In this document: positions 7,903-16,565 of the stretch, piece after piece
How positions within the stretch are numbered: the first letter of the stretch is position 1
Layout: each line of letters opens with the position of its first letter
Assembly (NCBI RefSeq): GCF_015711015.1
Contig: NZ_CP064653.1
Coordinates: forward strand, 4,030,001 to 4,094,000
From: Methylomonas sp. LL1
GTDB lineage: Bacteria; Pseudomonadota; Gammaproteobacteria; Methylococcales; Methylomonadaceae
Direction of reading: 5' to 3'
DNA length: 64,000 bases
Made by a program: the position numbers and the translations under genes
The notes under the pieces: model-generated
Databases searched by the model: none
Told to the model about the DNA's origin: nothing
The model's input: only the letters and a program-made list of their open reading frames with translations

Positions 7903-8550
7903 TCAACCTTTATTTTTCAATTCATTTTTTATTTTTTTTATTCTGTTTCGGATTGTTCCAATATCAGGCCTTGTCACAATTTTTCCTTTTTCCTGCCTAG
8001 ATAGCTCATTCCACTCGCCACTTTTCTCAATAGCGTCGCCAATTAACCTGATAATTATTGCCTCAACTATTCCTTCCTCTAGGTAACCTTCTATTTTTTT
8101 ATCCCAATCGCTCCATTTATTGTTTGTCTTTTTAGTTTTCCCATTAGAAGCGCGTAACTGCTCGGTTTTTTTATTAAATTCAACATTCCATTTTGTATTA
8201 TATTCATCCTGTTTACTCATTCTCCTAAGCAAATAGAATACAATTTCGGCATTCAGGTCAGGAATAATTTTTATAAACTCTTCTTTAGATATAATTCGTT
8301 TAAATCCAATTATTTCATATGCTAACTTATCATATTCATTTTCAAATTCTTGTAACTCTTTAGGCTTAGGATGCTTTTCAATTATTTCTCTTATCCTCTT
8401 GACTTCCCCAGTCTCAACATACTCATAATGAGTATCTGCTGACCTATTAGATGATGGAATACTAATAATTTGGCTAATAAAATCTTTGTATAACTCTTTT
8501 CTTTTTTCTTCCAGTGTTTTTATTAAATCAGCAACCATTTCCCACTCCAT
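7903..8550 (-). CDS. Hypothetical protein, AT-rich
   Basis: A 215-residue highly charged, largely helical protein (LIKTLEEKRKELYKDFISQI near the start, TIRNRIKKIKNELKNKG at the end) with a Lys/Asn-rich middle. I recognise no domain and see no signal peptide or membrane segment. Its base composition is clearly more AT-rich than higBA and the integrase beside it, which points to separate acquisition. The start may be ATG 8535 (MVADLIK) rather than 8550. In an element otherwise made of addiction modules and replication genes, a cargo role such as defence is possible but unsupported. Confidence 0.6.
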   Translation of the reverse strand: MEWEMVADLIKTLEEKRKELYKDFISQIISIPSSNRSADTHYEYVETGEVKRIREIIEKHPKPKELQEFENEYDKLAYEIIGFKRIISKEEFIKIIPDLNAEIVFYLLRRMSKQDEYNTKWNVEFNKKTEQLRASNGKTKKTNNKWSDWDKKIEGYLEEGIVEAIIIRLIGDAIEKSGEWNELSRQEKGKIVTRPDIGTIRNRIKKIKNELKNKG

Positions 8551-8644
8551 TCAAGTGCATGTCATTAAAATTGGATAACCAGCCAGGCGGTTAATGACGC
8601 CGCTTTTCTCCCCGTCGGGATAGGCTGGTTAATTCGGATATTCG

Positions 8645-8941
8645 TTATGCCGCGTGCGGCCGTTCAATCGGCGTGACGTTCGGCTTTGGCTTTTGCCGGG
8701 CCTGCCACAAGTCGTATTCGGCTTGCATGCGCACCCAGGTGTCGGCGGTCGGGCCGTTCATCCAGGCTTCCAGGCGGATTGCCATATCGGCGCTGATCGC
8801 CGCCCGGCCGTTGACGACACGGGATAAGGCAACGCGGGAAACGCCAAGCTGTGCGGCGGCTTCGGTGACGCCGATACCCAGCTCGGGTAACACGTCCTCT
8901 TTCAAAATGCTGCCGGGGTGTGGGGGATTGAACATCGTCAT
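8645..8941 (-). CDS. higA: HigA-type antitoxin
   Basis: A 98-residue HTH_3/XRE protein. [20 protein letters not shown] is the diagnostic HigA start, followed by the helix-turn-helix [20 protein letters not shown]. The C-terminal helix ([15 protein letters not shown]) contacts the toxin. Translation may begin at ATG 8935 rather than 8941. It follows higB by 13 bases on the same strand, the inverted toxin-first order typical of higBA; HigA represses the shared promoter. Confidence 0.93.
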   Translation of the reverse strand: MTMFNPPHPGSILKEDVLPELGIGVTEAAAQLGVSRVALSRVVNGRAAISADMAIRLEAWMNGPTADTWVRMQAEYDLWQARQKPKPNVTPIERPHAA

Positions 8942-8954
8942 GAGTGCCTACCTG

Positions 8955-9233
8955 TCAGTGATAATCTTGATAATCGACCAATACGGCGTCTTCGCCTTCG
9001 AACATGAAGGTGAGGCGCCAGTTCCCGCTGACCTTGACGGCCCAGTGTTCAATCAAGTCGCCCTTCAACGGGTGAAGCTTCCAGCCAGCCACATCCATTT
9101 CTTGCGGTGATTTGGCTGCGTTGAGCAATAACAATTGCCTGGAAAGCTTTGGAGCGTGTTCGGCATTGATGCCAGATTTCGATCCGGTTTCGATAAATTG
9201 TTGTATGCCTTTATGGCGGAAACTTTTGATCAT
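8955..9233 (-). CDS. higB: HigB-type toxin (RelE/ParE superfamily)
   Basis: A 92-residue ribosome-dependent mRNA interferase of the HigB family: MIKSFRHKGIQQFIETGS, the core LPRQ-like APKLSRQLLLLNAAKS, GWKLHPLKGD, and the final WRLTFMFEGEDAVLVDYQDYH. Length and order fit the family throughout. It cuts mRNA at the ribosomal A site unless bound by HigA. The promoter should lie in 9234-9300. Confidence 0.93.
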   Translation of the reverse strand: MIKSFRHKGIQQFIETGSKSGINAEHAPKLSRQLLLLNAAKSPQEMDVAGWKLHPLKGDLIEHWAVKVSGNWRLTFMFEGEDAVLVDYQDYH

Positions 9234-9301
9234 GATTAAGTGTATCTCGATGCTTTACGCTTGACAAGTATAGTGGCAAATTATTCAAGTGCCAGAAAGA
9301 T

Positions 9302-9331
9302 GCCGGCCAGCCTGGCTAAGGCTTGGCCGGC
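9302..9331 (-). terminator. Hairpin after the integrase gene
   Basis: GCCGGCCAGCC pairs with GGCTTGGCCGGC around a short loop just after the integrase stop codon. The stem is strong and GC-rich, but the following sequence on the minus strand (ATCTTTC) is only weakly T-rich, so it may be a poor intrinsic terminator. Confidence 0.5.
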
Positions 9332-9340
9332 TACTAGCCT

Positions 9341-10594
9341 TTACAGGTTAAACGCCAGCGCCAGTTCGTTGACAATCTGCCGTTTCTGATCGCGACCTTG
9401 ATGGATGTAGCGCATGGTGGTCTGAATGCTCTTGTGACCGGCCAGCTTGGCTATTTGGTTGATCTCCTTGCCCGAGTCGGAAAGGGCAGAGCAGAAACCG
9501 TGCCGAAGGCAGTGGAAGGTGAATTTCTCCAGTTTGACGCTGCCGTCGGGGTTCAGGATGTCTCTGTCGGAAATGTTGGCCGCCTTCAGAGTATTCCGCC
9601 AGGCTTTGCGGAAATCCATCGGTTGTTCCGGTAACTCGGCCGATGGAAAGATAAGACCGGCCCCTACTTCCTGATGGCGTTTCAGTTCGGTCATGACGAC
9701 CGGCGCAAGATACAGCTCACGGCTGGTGCCGTTTTTGGTATCGCCCAGAAAACCGGTATTATCCTTGAAGCTGACATCGCTCCAGCGTAAGTTCATCAAT
9801 TCGCCTTTCCGGGCTCCGGTGGTCATGGCCATGATGACTAGAAGATAGAGCTTATTCCAGTGCGATTCCTTGCAAGCTTTGATTAAGCGCTGGCGCTCTT
9901 GATCAGATAACACTCGATCCCGGCGCTTAGTGTCATCGTCTACCACCACACTGCGAACAAGGTTTTCATCGACATAACCGCGACTGAGGGCGAATTTGTA
10001 GACGCTGGACAGTACGGCCTTCTTGCGGTTTATCGTTGTAGTCCGTTCGCCGGCATCGATCATGTCGTCAACGTGTTCCCGCAAGTCGAAGATGTCGATG
10101 TCGGTCATGATGCGGTCGCCGAAGGCATTGCACCAGTAATCAACCCGCTGCATCTGGCCCTGGTAATCTTTCTTGTTCCAACGCGCCAGATACTCGTTGC
10201 AGACTTCGCGAAAAGTCTTGTAGCGGATGCGCTTGCCGGCCTTGACGAATAGTTCGGCCCCGCCCATGCGCTCGATTTCTTGTACGGAAAGCTGTAACAA
10301 CTTTTTTTTGGATAGTGCGTTTATGGCTTCCAGTTTTGCGGCATGCCGAATGGCAAACAGGTCGATACCCAACTGCTTGAATAGCTCCTCGCCGCCCAAG
10401 GCGTAAATTTCGTCATCCGACAGCGCCATTAATTGCGCCTGATCCAGGTTCAAAATAGCTTTAATGCCACACTCGATATTATCGGCCCAGGCTTGTGCGA
10501 GTTTTTCGGATGGGAAGGTTTTGTTTTTGACGATGCCTTTCAGGCGGACATCGGCTCGGAAGTTGCCGTTTGAAAGAGGTCGAATGTAAGCCAT
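9341..10594 (-). CDS. Tyrosine integrase of element A
   Basis: A 417-residue tyrosine recombinase of the phage/ICE type, longer than average because of an N-terminal arm domain with two repeated helical segments (ALSDDEIYALGGEELFKQLG and LSVQEIERMGGAELFVKAG), followed by a SAM-like core (LARWNKKDYQGQMQRVDYWC) and the catalytic domain. Active-site residues are visible: Arg in TTGARKGELMNLRW, His-x-x-Arg in HCLRHGF, His in LAGHKSIQTTMRY with the nucleophile Tyr following. It should recombine the tRNA-Lys half-site 0.5 kb upstream. It overlaps the preceding small gene by a TAATG junction. Confidence 0.95.
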   Translation of the reverse strand: MAYIRPLSNGNFRADVRLKGIVKNKTFPSEKLAQAWADNIECGIKAILNLDQAQLMALSDDEIYALGGEELFKQLGIDLFAIRHAAKLEAINALSKKKLLQLSVQEIERMGGAELFVKAGKRIRYKTFREVCNEYLARWNKKDYQGQMQRVDYWCNAFGDRIMTDIDIFDLREHVDDMIDAGERTTTINRKKAVLSSVYKFALSRGYVDENLVRSVVVDDDTKRRDRVLSDQERQRLIKACKESHWNKLYLLVIMAMTTGARKGELMNLRWSDVSFKDNTGFLGDTKNGTSRELYLAPVVMTELKRHQEVGAGLIFPSAELPEQPMDFRKAWRNTLKAANISDRDILNPDGSVKLEKFTFHCLRHGFCSALSDSGKEINQIAKLAGHKSIQTTMRYIHQGRDQKRQIVNELALAFNL

Positions 10595-10986
10595 TACACG
10601 CCCTCGCTGATTTGATCGACTTGGTTAGAATCCCCAGGTGCATACTGCAGTTTTAGTTGTTCGATCAGTCGGTCGCTTTCTGGGCCAATGCCAACGATTT
10701 TAGACAACAGCTCTTGCCGGCCGGCATCATGTTCGGACCTGAAATAGGATTTGTATTGTTCGCCGTGAGCGTTAGGAAAGATCGAACGAATATGTTGTAA
10801 AACAATATCGTTTTGCGCCTTGGTTGCAAATAACGGGCCGTAATACTTGCCGTCAGAATCAGCCACGCAATAGAATTCCACGTGATAATCCGCGAGCTTT
10901 TCTTGATGAGTTTGAGAATCGGGAGAAGGTTGCCCGGACAAAACGATGTTTTGCGAGCTTTGAATGGATTGGTCTTGCTGGTTCAT
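10594..10986 (-). CDS. Integrase-linked hypothetical protein
   Basis: A 130-residue soluble, acidic protein beginning MNQQDQSIQSSQNIVLSGQ. I do not recognise it. Its opening and the 170 bases upstream are shared with the broken gene at 3672-4236, but the bodies diverge (here VEFYCVADSDGKYYGPLFAT and AGRQELLSKIVGIGPESDRL). It is translationally coupled to the integrase (TAATG), so it may be an accessory to recombination or simply occupy a swap-prone first position in the integrase operon. The promoter for both genes would be at 10987-11106, next to the attachment site. Confidence 0.65.
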   Translation of the reverse strand: MNQQDQSIQSSQNIVLSGQPSPDSQTHQEKLADYHVEFYCVADSDGKYYGPLFATKAQNDIVLQHIRSIFPNAHGEQYKSYFRSEHDAGRQELLSKIVGIGPESDRLIEQLKLQYAPGDSNQVDQISEGV

Positions 10987-11150
10987 TACGCCACCTCATT
11001 GAGCAAATAATGCAGAGTGCGCCTAAATTTGCGCCTTACTGCGGTTATGTTGCTTCAACTCGACGGCAATCCAGTTGATTTTGCTTTTAATATCAAAAGC
11101 TTGTGATGGTGGGTCGTGTGCGATTCGAACGCACGACCATCGCATTAAAA
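10981..11150. repeat. 170-bp right-end repeat, copy 2
   Basis: Nearly identical to 4231-4400, differing at about three positions. It spans the start codon of the integrase-linked gene, the intervening promoter region and the tRNA-Lys half-site, marking the right end of element A as a sibling of the lost element to its left. The attachment region of element B at 40.9 kb shares only the tRNA part. Confidence 0.9.
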
Positions 11151-11151
11151 G
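11107..11151 (-). other. att site: 3' half of tRNA-Lys(UUU), copy 2
   Basis: The 45-base copy is identical to the one at 40927-40971. On the minus strand it gives CTTTTAA, T-stem GTGCG/CGCAC around TTCGAAT, and ACGACCCACCA. The bases to the right (TTCGATTC) cannot form the 5' anticodon arm, so this is a junction between elements A and B rather than a functional tRNA. Confidence 0.9.
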
Positions 11152-11311
11152 TTCGATTCAAACAACTATCTAGCAACTGCATACTACTTATAACTCCCTA
11201 TAATCAATAGCTTATCAGCTGTTTGAATTCGTGTAAAGTTGTTAAAAGTAGTATGAGGCAATATGAACCACTGTAGTTTTTACTGTAGTTTTGGTGCTTA
11301 GATTATCTGAA

Positions 11312-12124
11312 CTAGCAGTTCGCAAACTTAACAATTTCATCGCTAGCAGCCATGTCTATCATGGTCACACCAAGTTTCTCCGCCATCTTTCTGACTTCAT
11401 CAAAAGGGTCAAATTCTGCTCTCTCGCTTGGTGCTTTAGTTTTGTAAGCAAACAGCACTTCCTCTGGCGCGATGAAATCAAATCTGCTGAGGAGTTCGAC
11501 TTTAGATAACCATTCACGCCCATGGTCGATCAAAGCAGTGGCATCATCATGCAAGAATTGAATCGGTTTGATAGCTTTGCGGTGATCACTTTTCCGCACA
11601 AAAGGAAAAGTTACCTTATATCTGCCCGCATCGCCTATGACGGCAGACTTGTAGACATCTCCCAGGTTATGACTTAATAGCAATTCTTTAACTTGTTTTC
11701 TCATTTTTTCTTCGTAGCTTGGCTCGTTCGCAAAGCTGCGCTGAATGTAATGATCAAACAGTTGTTCCACCTTCGCTATCGGATCGTCGCAGAATAAAAC
11801 CCTGCTATCGCTAAATCGAACAATATCCTCACGGCAGCGAGTCAATTCCGCGTAAAGGTTGGCGTCGACCCGGCCGCCAAAATCATAAAACTTCTGGATA
11901 CGCTCGATTTCGGCTCTGACAATTTTTACGGCATAACCAAAAACATCCTTGTTTAACGGATCGAAAAAATCGGTTATTCGTTTGTGCTGGCGGCTTTCCA
12001 ATAACCTAAATTCCAGACGCTTAGACGCAGTTGCAAACAACACCACGCCGATGTTGGCGAATTCTTGTGTTTCAGCAAAAGGCTGAAAACGGATAATGTT
12101 GTATTTGCAAACTTGTCTGTTCAT
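11312..12124 (-). CDS. DUF3037 protein
   Basis: About 270 residues. The opening CKYNIIRFQPFAETQEFANIG then VVLF is the DUF3037 signature; the rest (ITDFFDPLNKDVFGYAVKIV and RFSDSRVLFCDD) is consistent with the family. Its biochemical role is not established. ATG 12124 was chosen because it overlaps the stop of the HipA-like kinase gene as ATGA, whereas the longer start lies inside that gene. DUF3037 and HipA_2 genes are regularly adjacent, which suggests a two-part system, possibly toxin/antitoxin-like or defensive; this is inference. Confidence 0.85.
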   Translation of the reverse strand: MNRQVCKYNIIRFQPFAETQEFANIGVVLFATASKRLEFRLLESRQHKRITDFFDPLNKDVFGYAVKIVRAEIERIQKFYDFGGRVDANLYAELTRCREDIVRFSDSRVLFCDDPIAKVEQLFDHYIQRSFANEPSYEEKMRKQVKELLLSHNLGDVYKSAVIGDAGRYKVTFPFVRKSDHRKAIKPIQFLHDDATALIDHGREWLSKVELLSRFDFIAPEEVLFAYKTKAPSERAEFDPFDEVRKMAEKLGVTMIDMAASDEIVKFANC

Positions 12125-12849
12125 GGCAGTTTCAACCAAAGGTTACCGTTGGCGTCATCGGTCAGGCGTTGGATATGTTGGTTAGGATTAAATATAGAGT
12201 AGTCTGCGTTATACTCCAACCACTCTGGCGGGACTTTATCCCATGCTGATTGCCAACTGTCCAGTGCCTTTTGCATCCGCGCTTCAAACGTTTGCTTTTC
12301 TATAAAGTCATCCTGTTTGTTACGGAACTCAGATTTGAACACATGCGTAGTCCAAAAACTTTCATGACTAAACGCTGGATCAAAAATCAGATTGTGGTCA
12401 ATAACATACAACTTTGATTCGTCAGGCTTCCATAACAAATTAGGATTGCCACCCAGTTCGGTCAGTGTTCGATCTTCATGCTCAACCCATAAATCGAAAA
12501 GCAACACAGCAAGCCTTGTAGTCTTATCTAGGTGCGGAATAGTTTCAAACTTGAGCTCGGTAACTGATGGAATCTGTTTGGACGCAAAGACATACCCACC
12601 TTTCAGTTCGGAAGCTGCAGGACCTTCATAAGCATTCGCTAAAGCGTCGGCTAAATAGGCAAGCTGGAACTCTGGTACCGGTAAACCGAAGGCTTGAGCC
12701 AGATTTGCCCCCATCCATTCTTTGACCAAACCTATGCTAGAAGCCGCATAGCCTTTTACAAAATAGCTATTGCCATCACAAGCCGTACATAAAAACGGTG
12801 TGGTTCTGCCTTGGTCGGCCGGCCTGATAATTTCAACGATCTCAAGCAT
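12121..12849 (-). CDS. HipA-like kinase (HipA_2 family)
   Basis: A 242-residue protein with the compact HipA_2 kinase-like fold: EIIRPADQGRTTPFLCTACD, the lysine strand SYFVKGYAASSIGLVKEWMG, a helix LAQAFGLPVPEFQLAYL and the catalytic-like loop YVIDHNLIFDPAF. HipA relatives phosphorylate aminoacyl-tRNA synthetases or autophosphorylate; the substrate of this shorter family is unknown. There is no HipB-like antitoxin next to it. Instead it is coupled by ATGA to the DUF3037 gene, which is therefore its likely partner. Confidence 0.82.
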   Translation of the reverse strand: MLEIVEIIRPADQGRTTPFLCTACDGNSYFVKGYAASSIGLVKEWMGANLAQAFGLPVPEFQLAYLADALANAYEGPAASELKGGYVFASKQIPSVTELKFETIPHLDKTTRLAVLLFDLWVEHEDRTLTELGGNPNLLWKPDESKLYVIDHNLIFDPAFSHESFWTTHVFKSEFRNKQDDFIEKQTFEARMQKALDSWQSAWDKVPPEWLEYNADYSIFNPNQHIQRLTDDANGNLWLKLP

Positions 12850-12902
12850 TGAGCTTTACGGAATCCGGCTTAAACACTTTTTTCTTAATTTTCTTCACGA
12901 AT

Positions 12903-13220
12903 TCAAAAATGTCTTAAAACATCGCGATGTCTATGCATTGGCTTACCGTGATTCTCCAGCGACCATTCACAATGTTCGAGCAAGACATCTCGCGCGAACC
13001 GAGCTCGCTCTGGCCCATAATCCTCGCGAATACGTCCAAGAATGACTCTGTATTGCATGGCACTACCGTCTCTATGATAGGGATGACCATTGAACAGGCT
13101 ATCAAGCCAAAGCATAGTCATACTGGCTGAATTGGCATTCATGCCATCTGGAACGTAGTTTCTGTTTCCATTTCGCCATGCTTCGTAACATTCCAAAATC
13201 ATTTGTTCCGTAATAGGCAT
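12903..13220 (-). CDS. Hypothetical protein downstream of hsdM
   Basis: About 105 residues (MPITEQMILECYEAWRNGNR, then VPDGMNANSASMTMLWLDSL, LEHCEWSLENHGKPMHRHRD), His-rich at the end, not recognised. It begins 26 bases after the hsdM stop and is probably the last gene of the restriction operon. ATG 13220 has AGGTTGG nearby and fits better than 13235. It may modulate restriction, but nothing in the sequence proves this. Confidence 0.55.
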   Translation of the reverse strand: MPITEQMILECYEAWRNGNRNYVPDGMNANSASMTMLWLDSLFNGHPYHRDGSAMQYRVILGRIREDYGPERARFARDVLLEHCEWSLENHGKPMHRHRDVLRHF

Positions 13221-13245
13221 TTTAACCAACCTCATCAGTTTGAAA

Positions 13246-14721
13246 TTAACCCAACACCCCAGCGATCTCCCGAAAACAAGCCAGCCCCGCTTCTACGTTC
13301 TCAATAATCTCGGCGGCAATATCGTCAGGCTCCGGCAGGTTATCCAGATCGGCCAGTGATTTATCCTTCAGCCAGAAAATGTCCAGACTGGTCTTATCCC
13401 TCGCCAGGATTTGCTCATAGCTGAATTTGCGCCAGCGGCCTTCCAGGTTGATTTGTTCGTTCCAGGTTTCGCTACGTTGATGGCGGTTGGCCGGGTTGTA
13501 GCAGCCTATAAAGTCCTGCAAATCCTCAAACCGTAGCGGTTTCTTTTTCAGGGTGTGATGGATATTGGTGCGGTAATCGTAATACCAGATTTCCTTGGTC
13601 CACGGGGTGGGGCTGGCTTCGCGGTTATCGAAAAACAGCACGTTGGCTTTCACGCCGTTGGCGTAAAAAATCCCGGTCGGCAAACGTAAGATGGTGTGTA
13701 AGTCGGTATTCTGCATCAGCTTTTTGCGTACCGTTTCACCGGCACCGCCTTCAAACAACACGTTATCCGGTACTACCACGGCGGCACGACCGGCGATTTT
13801 CAACAGGCTGCGAATATGCTGCACAAAATTCAGCTGTTTGTTGGAAGTGGTCGCCCAGAAATCCTGACGGTTATAGGTCAGATCATCCTTTTCCTGTTCG
13901 CCTTCCTCATTGGTAAACGTCATGCTGCTTTTCTTGCCAAACGGCGGATTGGCCAGCACGTAGTCAACGGTTTCAGTGGGCGGAGACACCAAGGCATCGT
14001 TCGATGAAATGGCACTATTGCCGTCAATCTCGCCGATGTTATGCAAAAACATATTCATCAAGCACATGCGGCGGGTATTGGCGACGATTTCGTTACCATA
14101 AAAAGTTTCGTGCTTTAAAAATGCTAACTGCTTTTTATCCAGCGGGTAATTGGCTTTTAAAAAGTCATAGGCTGCCAAAAAGAAACCGCCTGTGCCGCAA
14201 GCCGGATCAGCAATCGACTTGCCCGGTTCTGGCCGCACACACTCCACCATCGCCTTAATCAGCGCCCGTGGCGTAAAGTATTGCCCCGCGCCGGACTTGG
14301 TATCCTCGGCGTTTTTCTCCAGCAAACCCTCGTAGATCGTGCCTTTTGTATCCGCGCCCATCACCACCCAATCGGTGTCGTTGACCATATCGATCAAGCG
14401 CGACAGCTTGGCTGGGTCCTGAATCTTGTTTTGCGCCTTGGTGAAGATTTGCCCCAACATGCCGGATTTATTGCCCAGCTCGCGCAACAGCATCACGTAA
14501 TGACCTTCCAGCGCCGCGCCTTTTTTGGCTTTCAGACTTTGCCAGTTGTATTCGGCTGGAATGCCGACATTGCGGTTATGCGGTGGCCGACTGTATTCAT
14601 CCGCCATTTTTAAAAAGATCAGATAGGTCAGTTGCTCCAGGTAATCGCCATAACCCACGCCGTCATCGCGCAGGGTGGTGCAAAAACTCCAGACTTTGGA
14701 AACAATCGATTCAGCATTCAT
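13246..14721 (-). CDS. hsdM: Type I restriction-modification methyltransferase subunit HsdM
   Basis: A 491-residue N6-adenine methyltransferase subunit. HsdM_N helices at the start (SIVSKVWSFCTTLRDDGVGY), AdoMet motif I in ADPACGTGGFFLAAY near residue 185 and the catalytic NPPF in DYVLANPPFGKK near residue 260 are clear. It works with HsdS to protect host DNA and with HsdR to cut foreign DNA. Length and motif order are normal. It overlaps the GmrSD-type gene upstream by ATGA, so both are made from one transcript. Confidence 0.96.
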   Translation of the reverse strand: MNAESIVSKVWSFCTTLRDDGVGYGDYLEQLTYLIFLKMADEYSRPPHNRNVGIPAEYNWQSLKAKKGAALEGHYVMLLRELGNKSGMLGQIFTKAQNKIQDPAKLSRLIDMVNDTDWVVMGADTKGTIYEGLLEKNAEDTKSGAGQYFTPRALIKAMVECVRPEPGKSIADPACGTGGFFLAAYDFLKANYPLDKKQLAFLKHETFYGNEIVANTRRMCLMNMFLHNIGEIDGNSAISSNDALVSPPTETVDYVLANPPFGKKSSMTFTNEEGEQEKDDLTYNRQDFWATTSNKQLNFVQHIRSLLKIAGRAAVVVPDNVLFEGGAGETVRKKLMQNTDLHTILRLPTGIFYANGVKANVLFFDNREASPTPWTKEIWYYDYRTNIHHTLKKKPLRFEDLQDFIGCYNPANRHQRSETWNEQINLEGRWRKFSYEQILARDKTSLDIFWLKDKSLADLDNLPEPDDIAAEIIENVEAGLACFREIAGVLG

Positions 14722-16565
14722 AGACCATCCCCCGGATTGTCCATATCTGCTTCGTCATGGCTCGTATTCACACCACGCTCAATTACTTTGCCCATGGCTT
14801 TTTCTACAATCGTCAACAAACTGTCCTGCCTTCTTGCATAAAACAAATTAAAGTCATCAGCCCTCAAGCTGGCAGGGTCGATCAGGTGGCTCTGCAAAAT
14901 AGCATCCATGGCTTCATCGTTAAGCCCAACCTGAACATGCGATTGAATAGATGTTAAATAGTTGGATGGCGCTTTGCCACCGATCATGCGATTGGCTTTA
15001 TAGGAAATCGGCGTTTTGTTGATGATGGCATTGAAAATGTCAGGTTTGATTTTTCTTTCTGGACTCTCACACCAAGCCTTGGGAAAGATATGATGAATAT
15101 CCAAAGCCACCTCTTCATGGTCCAGCTCTTGTATCGTAGCTTTCCAGAAAAAGTCATGGGCGCCTTCGCGCAGCACCAAGGTGTTCAAGCCTTTATACGC
15201 AGCACTCAAACGCGAACGCAGGGTATAAAGTCGGTTTGGTAAAAAAGATGCCTCGTAAATAGTTCGCGGCTCGTCGCCCTTGCCATCAATCCAGGCTAAC
15301 AATTCCTCCAAGTCATTAGCGATACGGGTTTCAACCGCGCCACCGTATAACTCACCCAAAACGCCACACCAAAACCATTGGCAAAGCTTGGCGTGAATTT
15401 TCGGCTCCAGCCAGCGTTCTTTTAAACAGGACAACACCGCTGCCAAAGGCACCAATTGCGTCCGATAAGGCAAATCGCGCGCCGTAAAAAAGCATTCTTT
15501 ACGCAAAAACTTGGCTGCTAATAAAAAGCCTTTTTCGACTTCATCAGCCCACCGTTGATAATCCGCCAGCGACAAAGACAACACGGAAACCCGCTTGGCA
15601 CTCACAGCAGAGATAGCCTTACCGGTTTTACCTGCCTCAATATCGCTTAACCGTCGTTCCCGAGTGTGCAACAAACTCACAGCCTGTAAAAAATCAGTCG
15701 GCTCCACAGCCTCCAGAACTGGCTCGGCATGTATTCGTGCCACACGGCCAGGCACTTTTCGCAAAGCACTGCCATACCAATCATCACGCAAGTTAAAACC
15801 ATCAGCGGCGAAGCTGGCGGTAACCAACTCAAACACCGACAAAGGCACACCGCCAGTGTTAACCTTTTCAAACACCAAACACACTGCTTCCTTGCTGGTC
15901 GACTTACCCAGTGCAATCACTGGCAGTTGATAGCTGGTAAAAGCGGTAATGACTTTAGGCAAGAAATCCGTGAGAAACATGCCGACTTTCTCAGGGTTAA
16001 ATTTATGAAGATCAGTCAGCCATGCGCCATAACTCAAGATTTGGTTACAGGGGAAATAAAGCGCTTCACATTCTTTCTGCCGAGAAGAGAGGTCTAAGCG
16101 AATATCACGACCAAAGTTGGTTTTAAGCGTTCTATCCTCTTCCACCGCCACAAATACATCATCCAGTTGCTCATCCAGCAGCGCCGCTTCAATATCGATG
16201 TAGTAATAGCGGTTGATTGGCTTACCCTTTTCATTAAAGGTTTTCACCGGTGTATCCAATGCCAACACCTGGGTCAATGACGTTAAACGCTGTTGGCCGT
16301 CCAAAATCAGCCGGTCCGGCTCGGGTATCGAACCATTAAAACTGACGTTCTCAATCGGCCGCACCTGAAAGCGCACATCGCCGCCGGTTTCCAGCAGCAT
16401 CACCGCACCGACCGGAAACGAACGCGCCACACTGACCAGCAAAGACCGTACATGATCGTCATCCCACACCCAGCCGCGCTGAAAATCCGGCAGCTGTAAT
16501 TTGCCTTCAGTGATTTGTTTGATGATGTCCGGTAATGGGGTTTTGGTGCTGTCAAAGCTACTCAT
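14718..16565 (-). CDS. GmrSD-type DUF262/DUF1524 restriction protein
   Basis: A 615-residue protein. The N-terminal DUF262 domain has PDFQRGWVWDDDHVRSLL and the nucleotide-binding DGQQRLTSL; the C-terminal DUF1524 domain has the HNH-type DIHHIFPKAWCE. Single-chain GmrSD enzymes restrict DNA carrying modified cytosines, with NTP hydrolysis in the DUF262 part. ATG 16565 overlaps the toxin gene stop; a longer frame to 16724 lies within that toxin and is rejected. Its place between toxin-antitoxin and hsdM suggests the operon combines defence against unmodified and modified phage DNA. Confidence 0.9.
   Translation of the reverse strand: MSSFDSTKTPLPDIIKQITEGKLQLPDFQRGWVWDDDHVRSLLVSVARSFPVGAVMLLETGGDVRFQVRPIENVSFNGSIPEPDRLILDGQQRLTSLTQVLALDTPVKTFNEKGKPINRYYYIDIEAALLDEQLDDVFVAVEEDRTLKTNFGRDIRLDLSSRQKECEALYFPCNQILSYGAWLTDLHKFNPEKVGMFLTDFLPKVITAFTSYQLPVIALGKSTSKEAVCLVFEKVNTGGVPLSVFELVTASFAADGFNLRDDWYGSALRKVPGRVARIHAEPVLEAVEPTDFLQAVSLLHTRERRLSDIEAGKTGKAISAVSAKRVSVLSLSLADYQRWADEVEKGFLLAAKFLRKECFFTARDLPYRTQLVPLAAVLSCLKERWLEPKIHAKLCQWFWCGVLGELYGGAVETRIANDLEELLAWIDGKGDEPRTIYEASFLPNRLYTLRSRLSAAYKGLNTLVLREGAHDFFWKATIQELDHEEVALDIHHIFPKAWCESPERKIKPDIFNAIINKTPISYKANRMIGGKAPSNYLTSIQSHVQVGLNDEAMDAILQSHLIDPASLRADDFNLFYARRQDSLLTIVEKAMGKVIERGVNTSHDEADMDNPGDGL

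Larger units (their letters stand above)
4402..11151. mobile_element. Integrated element A (tRNA-Lys, about 6.8 kb)
   Basis: The segment lies between tRNA-Lys half-repeats at 4357 and 11107. Its integrase is next to the right repeat. Cargo is a Phd/PIN pair, higBA, a replication-like gene now broken, an Xis-like protein and several unknown small genes. No capsid, tail or conjugation genes are visible, so it is best called a small integrative or satellite-like element. An IS3-family insertion has damaged its replication gene. Confidence 0.75.
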
